From Parabacteroides distasonis (lineage in GTDB: Bacteria > Bacteroidota > Bacteroidia > Bacteroidales > Tannerellaceae): 64,000 nt of DNA. The translations under genes and the position numbers were made by a program. Shown here piece by piece: positions 1-8,416 of this stretch (positions are counted from its first letter, which is position 1; each line of letters opens with the position of its first letter). Location: contig JAFBIR010000015.1 of assembly GCA_021531385.1 (NCBI GenBank), forward strand, positions 1 through 64,000, given 5' to 3'. Under the pieces are notes generated by a model. The model made no database searches, had not been told where the DNA came from, and worked only from the letters and a program-made list of their open reading frames with translations.

Positions 1-102
1 TTTATCGATATACTCGATTCCGATTCTTGTACTACTTGTCGTATTATGTAAATATCCTCAAAGATCGCTTTCGCAACCATCGTTGTTTCTCGATTGCGGG
101 TG

Positions 103-133
103 CAAAGGTACGCCTATTTTTTAAACCACCAAA
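103..133 (-). promoter_or_regulatory. Promoter for a gene left of the window
   Basis: On the minus strand a TTTG (130-133) is followed after 19 nt by TACCTTTG (103-110). This matches the Bacteroides -33/-7 promoter (TTTG, 19-21 nt, TAnnTTTG). Transcription would run leftwards out of the window. The first 166 bases otherwise hold no gene. Confidence 0.7.
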
Positions 134-166
134 CTTTTCGGCGAGTTTTTTGCGATTTATTTTTCG

Positions 167-3100
167 TTACTGACGCACGACCACCTTGAACGCAGGCCGC
201 ATACCACACTGCAACAGGTAGATACCGGCTGGAACGGCCAAACGGACAGTACCGGATTCAAAACGGTGCAACAGCAGCCGTCCGCTGCTATCCCAAAGCC
301 ATATATCCTGCGGAACGGGCAACTCTACCCACAAACCGCCCGTCGTTGGCGAGCAGACACGCACCTCCTCTGCCGTCACCGACTCGTTATCCACCGGAGA
401 GCTCTCCCCGACGAAGTAGGCACGGATCGTCTGATCGCCCGTCACCGGATAGGGGTAGGGATTCAACGTGTTGCCATCCCACCAGCGCACGAAGGTCATC
501 CCCTCGGCGGCCTTAGCCGTCAACGAGACGGTATCGCCATGCGTCACCTTGCCAGAGGGCACCCCCTCCACCCGGCCACCGGTCGATTCCGCGACGGTCA
601 GCTGATACTGGTTCAGACGCAAGCCCTCCACCTTCAGCTTCACATCCGCTTGTGCCACCGGCACCTGGTAATAGTAGCTCTTTGCCTCCGAAGCGGCACG
701 CAGCCTTGCCTGCGGCTCTACCGACTGCCCATTCGCCAAGAGGCGCACCTCACTCTGGCTGTAGGCAGGCAGTACCACCACCTTCACCGACAGCTGATCG
801 CCCAGGTTGGCCACATCGAGGTTGCTCGTCGCACCGGTGATGCCCGCACCAGCTGTCTGCTCCAAGGAAACCTTCGCTGTTGGGATCTCGCTCAAGGTCG
901 TGAAGAGCGGATAGAGCTGTTTCGCATCTAAAGCGGTGGCCGTGCGGGGGTTCTCCGTCGAGCCATCCGTCCATTTCAGGAAGCGTTGCCCCTCCGGAGC
1001 CATCGCCTGCAAGAGCAAGGTGGTCTCCGCATAGAGCGAAGCCTTGGCCGCCTCCTCCATCGTCGCCAACTTCCAAGCCTGTACATTCGGTGGCAGCGTC
1101 AACGCAAAGGCATCCCGTGCGATGCCCTCTACCGAGATGCGGATATTCTTCGTGATGTGATAGAGCGCATAGCCGCCCTTGTTCTTCACCAACTCCTCGC
1201 CATCGGCACGCACCACCAACTGCTCCTCGTGGTAGCCATTGGCGATCACCAAATAGAACTTGAAGGTGCCGTCGCGCTTCACCTCCGTGCTATACCCCGT
1301 GAAGGGTTTGGCCGTCACGCCCTCCACCTCGGGCAGGGTGATCTGATACGCCTTATAATCATGCACGAAGGTAGCCGAGAGGGTCGTGTCGCTCACCACC
1401 GTTAGCTTCAGCGGGTTCTGCTGGCTGCCTGTGCTCCATTTCGAGAACTTATAATCTTCGTCGGCGGTTGCCTGCAGGGTCAGCTCCGTGCCGTAGGCAA
1501 TCGTCCGGCTGCTCTCCTCCTCCCCTTCGGCAAAGGCAATCTGCCCATGTTCCGTCTGGAGCAGCGTCACGACACAGGTATAGGCCTTTAAGCCCTTCAC
1601 CACCACCTTCACGTCGCCCTTCTGGTCGTAGAGGCGATAGACCCCGCTCGACCCCGGTTTGATCAGCGAGTCGTTCGCCATCACCTGCAACGAGTCGGTC
1701 GAAGCAAAATAGTTTTTATCCACCTGTAGCTTAAACTCGAAGGTACCGCCCTTCACGATCGCGTCCACCACCGCTCCTCCGTCGGGAGCCGTAGCGGTCA
1801 CACCCGCAGGCAGGTCGAACGTCAAATGCAAGCGGCCGTCGAACACGATCCGTCGGGTCGTGATGCCGTCGTTATACCCCTCACGACGAGCGATCGCCCG
1901 GATCGTCACCGTATCGCCCACACCGCCATCCACCACGAAGGGGGCACTATAGGGGCTTGCCTGCTGGTCGTTCAACGTATAATATAAGGTAGAGGCGGCA
2001 TCCGTCTTCGCCAAGGTCACCTTCACTAAGGTCTCCGCGTCCACCTTCTCCCGGTCGGGATCGGTCGTGATGGTCGGGGCAGAGACAGTCGGCTTGGTCG
2101 AAGCCACAAACTCCGCGGAGATAATCAGGTTCGCTTCGCCCATCGTCACCGTCTGCGGACTGGTGGTAAACGCCTGGCCGTTGATCACCAACTGCTTCAG
2201 CACATAGCCGGAGGTAGTCGGCGCGGCACTGATCGTCAGCTCTGTCCCCTTCGCCAACGGGGTACCCGAAGCAATTACCTGGTCGCCCTGCTTCACGCTA
2301 ATCACACCCTCCTTGGGTTGCGAAAGAATCACCGAGAAGCCCCGGTTCCAAGTGGCATAGAAGGTCTTGCTACCATAGTCGCCTGCAGAGATCTTAGTCG
2401 CCAAATCTTTCAGCAAATCATCTGCATACCAACCAGCAAACGAGAAGCCATCCCGCTTCACATCCATGGGCAGCGTCACCTCCTCACCCGTCAGGTAGCT
2501 ATCCACCTTGCCCGATAGGATCTTTCCACCGTAAGTATTATAGGTAATTGTATATTGAATGGGGTTCCACTTGGCATAGAGCATAACCGTTTCCGAGCCC
2601 GAAGTGGGAAGTTTGTTCGCCGAAATCTGCTCCCCTACCGGAGAGGACAGACCGGCATCGTAATACCAACCGCCAAAGGTATAACCCTCGCGGGAACTCT
2701 TCTTCAAGGTCGATGCCGATCCATATGTATAGTGTAAATCGGGCACTTCCTTTCCGTCATTCGTAATAAATTTAATGGTATAGTTCGCCTCAACCCATTT
2801 CGCATAGAACGTTTGAGGCGTCTTTGTATCCTTAACGATCGCCTCCACTTTATTACCACTGAATGAACCATCCGTAAACCAGCCTGCAAAGACATAATAA
2901 TCCTTCGTCGGAACAGGCAATGGAACATACTCCTCGCAGGTAAATTGCTCCGGAGCATTTGCCGGATTCGTACCCCCATTTAACTGATAGGTAATTGTGT
3001 AGGATTTAGGCTCCCATTTGGCATAGAGATCCAATTGCCCCGTGATGCCAGTCGGAACCGATGAATAGGCTTTGCCATCCTTGTCTTCCCAGACATTGAA

Positions 3101-5611
3101 CGTATAACCTTCACGGAAAGATGAAGGCATTTGCCCAGCAGGAATACCCTTATCCATGGTATATTCCACTGGCTCCACTTTAGAGCCACCCATTTCATGA
3201 AAGATGACTTGATACGATTGAGATGCCCATTGAGCCACAGCGGTAAACGCCTCTTTTCGACAGCTATCACTCTGTACACCTCCCGACGTAGGCCCGATCG
3301 TGATGCTTTGATTGTTCCATTTCCAACCATCGAATTTCTTGCCGGTTGGCGGAATAATATCCTTGGCAGTAGGCAAGGATGCTGGATTCGTATAATCGTA
3401 TGTGAGCGTCTCACTGCCGCTATATTTTCCTCCATTCAAATCTAATGTCACGGTGTATTGAATGGCTGTCCAAACCGCATAGAGTGTGACATTATTTGCG
3501 ATCTCCATCGGGAATTTCTCGACCTTGCCATTCGGGGTTATCGACCATCCCTCAAAAACAGCACCCGCCTTTATCAACGGCTCGATTTCACCCAATTTCG
3601 AGGTAACAGTAAACGTTTTCGTCTCAATCTGTTGATCACCATCCATAAACGTAGCATAGAGCTGTTTATCTTCCCATTTAGCTGTCAAAGAAATATCTTT
3701 AGTAATAGGGAAAGAGAGAGCCTGCCCTGTCTCTTCTTCCACCCAGTAATCAAACAGCCTTCCGTCAGGAATTTGATTCGGATCAGGATCTGGGAACGAT
3801 TTGGTATCCACCGTAAATTTACCGGTTTTTGAACCATTGACATTGACATCATACGTAACCGTGTAGGTCACTAACTCCCAATGTGCGGTAAGTGAATAGT
3901 TGTAATCTTTGCTTCCCTGTGCTTTTATACGATCTCTCGAAAGATTCTGCACTAACCCTTGGCCTCCATCTGCCCAGCCCAAGAATGTATATCCCGCTTT
4001 TGTTGGTTTAATTAAGTCCACATCCTGATCCTGCTTTGAGCAATCAAAGTTGGTAGGATTTGTTTCCGTCAAGGTTCCACCAGCTAAGTCATAGCTAATG
4101 CTATAGATAAGCGGGTTCCACTTAGCGTAAAGTGCCCTATCTGCAGTGGTTCCCTTAATCTCTGTCACTGCGGAGCCTTTGAAATCGGCATCGGCATACC
4201 ATCCGGCAAAGATGTAGTTCTCTCGGGTAGGAAGATTGGTTGATAAGTCTAACTTATCTTCGCACGTCATTTCCTTCGTTTCACCCACACCCGTTCCTTC
4301 ATTCAAATGGAATGTAATGGTATATTTCTTTAGCGTCCACTTCGCATAAAACGTGACTGCCGTTGTTGTTGATGGATACATCAGATCTTCCCTCAAATTC
4401 TCCAAATCCACTTTTGCTGTACAATCTGAATCATAATGCCAACCGGCAAAATCATAGCCATCTCGTGTTGGATCATCTGTAGGGAATTGAGTCAATTTCT
4501 TAGAATCGATCGAATATGAGCCATGCGCAATCGAACTTCCGCCCTTTGAATCGTATTTCAAGGTATAATTCGTTTCGTTCCATGTCGCATAGATCGTTAC
4601 CTGCTCACTGTTTTCGGGGAAATTGGTTGTATTCTCTTCGCCTAAAGAAGAGACTGTTGCTTTCTTTGTATATGCCGAATCGTAATACCATCCCTCAAAC
4701 GTATAGCCCAAGCGAGTAGGCGCAGGAAGCTCCTGTATCTTATCTTTCACACTGTATTCTCGGGCTTGAATTTCCGATTCTTCGTTTGTTTGGAAATTTA
4801 ATTTATATAACTTTAGGGTCCACTTGGCATACACATTCACTGTCTCGGAGTTATTGGGATAAAAGGCATCATCATTTACGTTTGTCGCTGGCTTAGTGCA
4901 ATTTTCATCAAAAAACCAACCGTCAAATTTGTAGCCTGGTCGAGAGGGCGCTGCCGCCAAAGATGATAAAGGACTTCCTATGTTGTAGGATTGGTCACTT
5001 ACAGATGTTCCTCCATTGGTGTTGTATTTTAAGGTATATAGGATTTTCTTAATTAACAATCCTTCAATGTCTAATGTGCCTAACGATTGGCCTGGATTCG
5101 ATTGTAAAGAACTACCTATGTAATAGCCATATCCTTTTTCCAAATGATCGAATAATGATGAGGAATTTGTTTTGATAACAGTTCCTATAGAATACAATGT
5201 CAAGTTTTCCATTTTTAGGTTACCTCCAGCAACTGTAATTGCAGGATCAACAGATGTAGAGATTTTTCCATTCTTTATAACAACTGTAGCTCCTGAACTT
5301 ATAGTCAAACGAAATGGACTTGAACCTGATAGAGTTTTACCATTTAAATCTAAAATTATTGAGCAGTTTTTTATTACCAGATTATACCTACTTTTATAAT
5401 CTGGATAAACCCATGATCCTAATATTGAAAGATCCTCATTCAATGTAACAACATTATTCTTTTCGGAGGATTTCTTTCCAAAATAGGACTGTAAAGCAGA
5501 AGCAGAGGTGATCTCTTTGTCATCTGCCGCCCCACTCTCCAACACTCCCCCAAGGATCATCGCAATCACCAAGAGGAAACGGAGGGCGAAGTGAGGGAAG
5601 GAGAAACACAT
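167..5611 (-). CDS. Giant InlB-repeat surface protein with T9SS-like C-terminal tail
   Basis: A secreted, probably cell-surface protein of about 1814 residues. The start is set at 5611 because the residues after it (MCFSFPHFALRFLLVIAMIL...) form a good signal peptide, whereas the open frame upstream runs through a non-coding 22-bp repeat array. A beta-helix-like N-terminal part is followed by 12 Listeria-Bacteroides (InlB B / Flg_new) repeats of about 65-80 residues, each with the signature GYxFxGWYxD...YAKW. Next come an FN3/chitobiase-like module (around PTVSAPTITTDPD) and several divergent 'GW/KW' repeats. The last ~60 residues (WLWDSSGRLLLHRF...LPAGIY-like...KVVVRQ) resemble a Por secretion tail, the signal for type IX export. 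The family is linked to adhesion or carbohydrate contact; the ligand is unknown. It lies downstream of the DUF4493/PCMD operon. Confidence 0.85.
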   Translation of the reverse strand: MCFSFPHFALRFLLVIAMILGGVLESGAADDKEITSASALQSYFGKKSSEKNNVVTLNEDLSILGSWVYPDYKSRYNLVIKNCSIILDLNGKTLSGSSPFRLTISSGATVVIKNGKISTSVDPAITVAGGNLKMENLTLYSIGTVIKTNSSSLFDHLEKGYGYYIGSSLQSNPGQSLGTLDIEGLLIKKILYTLKYNTNGGTSVSDQSYNIGSPLSSLAAAPSRPGYKFDGWFFDENCTKPATNVNDDAFYPNNSETVNVYAKWTLKLYKLNFQTNEESEIQAREYSVKDKIQELPAPTRLGYTFEGWYYDSAYTKKATVSSLGEENTTNFPENSEQVTIYATWNETNYTLKYDSKGGSSIAHGSYSIDSKKLTQFPTDDPTRDGYDFAGWHYDSDCTAKVDLENLREDLMYPSTTTAVTFYAKWTLKKYTITFHLNEGTGVGETKEMTCEDKLDLSTNLPTRENYIFAGWYADADFKGSAVTEIKGTTADRALYAKWNPLIYSISYDLAGGTLTETNPTNFDCSKQDQDVDLIKPTKAGYTFLGWADGGQGLVQNLSRDRIKAQGSKDYNYSLTAHWELVTYTVTYDVNVNGSKTGKFTVDTKSFPDPDPNQIPDGRLFDYWVEEETGQALSFPITKDISLTAKWEDKQLYATFMDGDQQIETKTFTVTSKLGEIEPLIKAGAVFEGWSITPNGKVEKFPMEIANNVTLYAVWTAIQYTVTLDLNGGKYSGSETLTYDYTNPASLPTAKDIIPPTGKKFDGWKWNNQSITIGPTSGGVQSDSCRKEAFTAVAQWASQSYQVIFHEMGGSKVEPVEYTMDKGIPAGQMPSSFREGYTFNVWEDKDGKAYSSVPTGITGQLDLYAKWEPKSYTITYQLNGGTNPANAPEQFTCEEYVPLPVPTKDYYVFAGWFTDGSFSGNKVEAIVKDTKTPQTFYAKWVEANYTIKFITNDGKEVPDLHYTYGSASTLKKSSREGYTFGGWYYDAGLSSPVGEQISANKLPTSGSETVMLYAKWNPIQYTITYNTYGGKILSGKVDSYLTGEEVTLPMDVKRDGFSFAGWYADDLLKDLATKISAGDYGSKTFYATWNRGFSVILSQPKEGVISVKQGDQVIASGTPLAKGTELTISAAPTTSGYVLKQLVINGQAFTTSPQTVTMGEANLIISAEFVASTKPTVSAPTITTDPDREKVDAETLVKVTLAKTDAASTLYYTLNDQQASPYSAPFVVDGGVGDTVTIRAIARREGYNDGITTRRIVFDGRLHLTFDLPAGVTATAPDGGAVVDAIVKGGTFEFKLQVDKNYFASTDSLQVMANDSLIKPGSSGVYRLYDQKGDVKVVVKGLKAYTCVVTLLQTEHGQIAFAEGEEESSRTIAYGTELTLQATADEDYKFSKWSTGSQQNPLKLTVVSDTTLSATFVHDYKAYQITLPEVEGVTAKPFTGYSTEVKRDGTFKFYLVIANGYHEEQLVVRADGEELVKNKGGYALYHITKNIRISVEGIARDAFALTLPPNVQAWKLATMEEAAKASLYAETTLLLQAMAPEGQRFLKWTDGSTENPRTATALDAKQLYPLFTTLSEIPTAKVSLEQTAGAGITGATSNLDVANLGDQLSVKVVVLPAYSQSEVRLLANGQSVEPQARLRAASEAKSYYYQVPVAQADVKLKVEGLRLNQYQLTVAESTGGRVEGVPSGKVTHGDTVSLTAKAAEGMTFVRWWDGNTLNPYPYPVTGDQTIRAYFVGESSPVDNESVTAEEVRVCSPTTGGLWVELPVPQDIWLWDSSGRLLLHRFESGTVRLAVPAGIYLLQCGMRPAFKVVVRQ

Positions 5612-5631
5612 GTCTAAGCGAGGGAAAAAGG

Positions 5632-5873
5632 GTTTCCTCCCGAGGAAAATATTGTTTCCTCCCGAGGGAACAAAAATTTCCTCCCGAGGGAACTGCCGTT
5701 CCTTGCCGAGAGAACGGGCGTTCTGTGCCGAAAGAACAGCCGTTCTTTGCCGAAAGAACAGGCGTTTCTTCCCTAAAGAACGGCCGTCTGTTCCCGAAGA
5801 AAAAGCCGTCTGAGCCGGCTCAAGGGATCGGTTGACCCCGGTCAGGTGATCGGTTGACCCCGCTCCCATGGCC
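5632..5873. repeat. Array A: eleven tandem 22-bp hairpin units
   Basis: Eleven contiguous 22-bp units start at 5632, 5654, 5676, 5698, 5720, 5742, 5764, 5786, 5808, 5830 and 5852. A typical unit is GTTC-N4-CCG-N3-GAAC plus 4 nt. Stem sequences change along the array (GTTTCCT/AGGAAA, GTTCTTT/AAAGAAC, TGAGCC/GGCTCA, TGACC/GGTCA) while the arms stay complementary. CCG at unit positions 9-11 recurs in most units. There are no spacers. The array sits in the 399-nt gap between a PCMD lipoprotein gene and the InlB-repeat gene, ending 20 nt before the start codon of the latter. I see no further feature in 5874-6010. Confidence 0.85.
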
Positions 5874-6010
5874 TCTTGAGCGGGCTGCCCTCCGCAGAGG
5901 AGTCGCCTTACACCTTCTATGATCATTCGTTGCATATCGTTTCGTTTCATTGTCATTTCCATTCCGTTTAAACCTTGTTTCATGCCTCGCATCACCCAAT
6001 CCGTGCGTCC

Positions 6011-7663
6011 CTACTCATAGATCAACTCTAACTCATCGACAAGGAGGACGCTGCTGGTGCTACCGGTGAAATAATCGCCAAACACACTGGCGGAGGCGAC
6101 AATCAGGGCGTAGGTCGGCTTCGTGGTCTCGTCGCGATACTGCAAGTCGATGCGGAAGCGAGTATATTCCTTGATGGTCTGCCCCTGTCGGATCTCTCCG
6201 AAGGCTAACAGGTTATCGTTGTTCCAAGTGAGATCGACAAAGGTGCCCTCGTTGGTATTGACCAAGAAGGGGGCACTCCATCCACTGAAGAGCGCCATAT
6301 AGATGTTGGCGGTATCGGGACGGCCGATCAGCTCCTTGTAGGGGTCTTTCGCCTTGTCGATGGTGCCACAATTGTATTTGTAATAGCCGGCAAGGGCCGT
6401 GGGGCGACCGGTGAAGGGGCGACCGAAATAGAGCGAAGCGCCATTCAAGCCCTCCACCTTATTGAACGCACCCGTATAGAAGCTACCAGCAGCAAAGACA
6501 CCAGCCACGGTCTTGCTCTCCATGCGGGCCGCCTTGCCCCGGATGACATCGGCTGTCTCCGGTGAGGTGGGGTTGGCCTCTCCCACGGCATTCGAGCCTT
6601 TGTTGCCGGTGTCCCAGAAGTAGTTCTCGGGATCGAGGTTGATATTGGGGTACCAGCTCTTGCCATCCTTATACCAATCGTCGAAGGAGAGGTTGGGCAC
6701 CGTCTGCACCGCCTCGGTGGTGAACTGCTTCACCTCCTCGCTGACCCCGTCAACCGTTACCTGAAACTCATAGGTGGTGGCCGGTTTCAAGTGGGTAAAC
6801 GTGAGGGTGAAATTGCCCTCCTCGTCGATGCGGATCTCGGAGGCGAGCACGCTCTCCCACTCGCCCTCCGCCTTGCTCACCACCGCTGGCAGCTCCCGAT
6901 AGATGGCAGAGACCTGTCCCGTGCGGGTGGTACCCTTCAAGGTGGCATGCTTCGCCCAAGGCGCGAGGGTCGTGAAAGACATGCCCTTCGGGGGATAGGC
7001 CACGCTGACCGTCCACTCCTCGGTCTGTCCGAAGGAGGTGACGAAGAAGACACGCGGACGGGTGAAGTCGGTAATGCGCTGCGGGTCAGGGGCGATGACG
7101 GCATTGCTTCGCCCGAGCTGCAGCGTCTTGATATGCACATCGCGCAGGGAGGGTTGTGCCGTTGAATCGACATAGACAATGGCATTGCGGGTATCGACAT
7201 CGATCAGGGCAGTCCCCAACTGATTCTCGATCTCCACCTTACGGGTGATGTCAGACTCCGCGGTCACCCGCCAGGTATAGTCTTGATAAAGACGCAACAG
7301 GAACGAGACGGGCTGCGAGAAGTCCATCCGCGTATTGGCCGATGCGGGTAGGCTATCTGCCGAAACAAAGCCGGAATCGGGGAAATGGGTGAAGCTCTTG
7401 CAGGCCGCTGAGTCGGGGATCACCTGCATCCCCTCGGTGACGACTAATTTCTCCACCCGCAAGTTGCGCAGGTCGATCGTATCGACCACCTTGACGGCAA
7501 TGGTTCCCTCCGCCTTGTTGATCTTGATCGAGGTCTGCCCCTCGACCGCAAACTCCTCGATCTCTCCCACAATGGTGGGGTAAGGCAGGTCGTTCTCGAC
7601 ACACCCACAGAGGAGGAGCAGGGCCCAAAGCCATCCTGTTAACGCCATTCGTTTCATACGCAC
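6011..7663 (-). CDS. PCMD-domain lipoprotein
   Basis: A 550-residue lipoprotein with a signal sequence ending at LLLLCGC (Cys21), followed by acidic residues (VEND) that suit surface export in Bacteroidetes. The middle contains Ig/FN3-like stretches, including one ending in TTYEFQVTVDG. The C-terminal third (from about residue 315, VPNLSFDDWY) is a PCMD (putative carbohydrate metabolism) domain closing with VLLVDELELIYE. That closing motif recurs in two other proteins of this operon. The start lies 6 nt after the outer-membrane barrel gene, so translation is probably coupled. The domain is thought to bind or process glycans; no enzyme activity is shown. Confidence 0.8.
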   Translation of the reverse strand: MRMKRMALTGWLWALLLLCGCVENDLPYPTIVGEIEEFAVEGQTSIKINKAEGTIAVKVVDTIDLRNLRVEKLVVTEGMQVIPDSAACKSFTHFPDSGFVSADSLPASANTRMDFSQPVSFLLRLYQDYTWRVTAESDITRKVEIENQLGTALIDVDTRNAIVYVDSTAQPSLRDVHIKTLQLGRSNAVIAPDPQRITDFTRPRVFFVTSFGQTEEWTVSVAYPPKGMSFTTLAPWAKHATLKGTTRTGQVSAIYRELPAVVSKAEGEWESVLASEIRIDEEGNFTLTFTHLKPATTYEFQVTVDGVSEEVKQFTTEAVQTVPNLSFDDWYKDGKSWYPNINLDPENYFWDTGNKGSNAVGEANPTSPETADVIRGKAARMESKTVAGVFAAGSFYTGAFNKVEGLNGASLYFGRPFTGRPTALAGYYKYNCGTIDKAKDPYKELIGRPDTANIYMALFSGWSAPFLVNTNEGTFVDLTWNNDNLLAFGEIRQGQTIKEYTRFRIDLQYRDETTKPTYALIVASASVFGDYFTGSTSSVLLVDELELIYE

Positions 7664-7669
7664 TACGGA

Positions 7670-8416
7670 TTAAAAGAAAAAGACAATGCCGATATCGACG
7701 GAGAGCAGGTTGATCTTGAAGCTGGCTGAGCTGGAGTGGCGCTCGCCCTTCTCCACCTGATCCCTCGTCTGGTCGTACCAATTGAAATTCAAACCGGCCA
7801 CATTGACAGAGGCCTCTACCGCTACATGGTTGTCCATGAAGCAGGTGATGCCTGGCGAGAAGCCGATGTTGAGGTTGTGCTTCAGCTGATAAACGCCACT
7901 GAGGTCGGCTCCCGTACCAGAGCTGCTGTTGCTCTCCGAATAGCCGTAAGCCACACGTCCCTCGCTGAAGAGGCCGAACCGTTTGCTATCGCCCAAGTTG
8001 AGATACATACGGGCAAAGAGCGCACCGGTATAGGTGTTGGAGACCGACTTGAAGTTATCGACCGAGAAGCTGAGGTCGTCGCCCAGCTCCAAGGAGAGAT
8101 TCCCCAAATTGGTGATGCTTCGCCCATACGCAAAACGGGCACCAATGGAGATATTATCCTTGACAAAGTAGCTGACCAAGGGGGTCACCTTGAACGTATA
8201 GCCATCGCTGGTGATGTCTTTCAAGACCGACATAAACTCGAAGTTGTCATCCACATGCTCGTTGTAGGAGAAGGTGGCTCCCACCATCCATTGTCCCTTG
8301 GGGATAAAGGTCTTCATCTCGATCCCCCGGTCATAGACCGTTCGCTCAGCCCGTAAGGGCTGCACGCCCGCTCCCCACAGCATCACGGATAGAAATAAGA
8401 ATAATAGTTGTTTCAT
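7670..8416 (-). CDS. Outer-membrane beta-barrel protein
   Basis: A 248-residue protein with a signal peptide (cleavage likely after VQPLRA) and alternating hydrophobic strands typical of a small 8-10-stranded barrel. It ends in three Phe residues, as outer-membrane proteins often do. It overlaps the preceding PCMD gene by 4 nt (ATGA) and is followed 6 nt later by another PCMD gene. It is the only apparent membrane barrel among the lipoproteins of the operon, so it may anchor or assist them; that role is inference. It belongs to the general 'porin family / OMP_b-brl' type; no specific substrate can be read from the sequence. Confidence 0.75.
   Translation of the reverse strand: MKQLLFLFLSVMLWGAGVQPLRAERTVYDRGIEMKTFIPKGQWMVGATFSYNEHVDDNFEFMSVLKDITSDGYTFKVTPLVSYFVKDNISIGARFAYGRSITNLGNLSLELGDDLSFSVDNFKSVSNTYTGALFARMYLNLGDSKRFGLFSEGRVAYGYSESNSSSGTGADLSGVYQLKHNLNIGFSPGITCFMDNHVAVEASVNVAGLNFNWYDQTRDQVEKGERHSSSASFKINLLSVDIGIVFFF

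Noticed and set aside
5632-5873. Repeat array as a CRISPR locus
   Set aside because: Units are contiguous, 22 bp, with no unique spacers, and no cas genes are nearby. The same holds for the other three arrays.
5612-5995. N-terminal extension of the InlB-repeat protein to 5995
   Set aside because: The extra ~128 codons run through the hairpin array, look non-protein-like and would bury the signal peptide at 5611.
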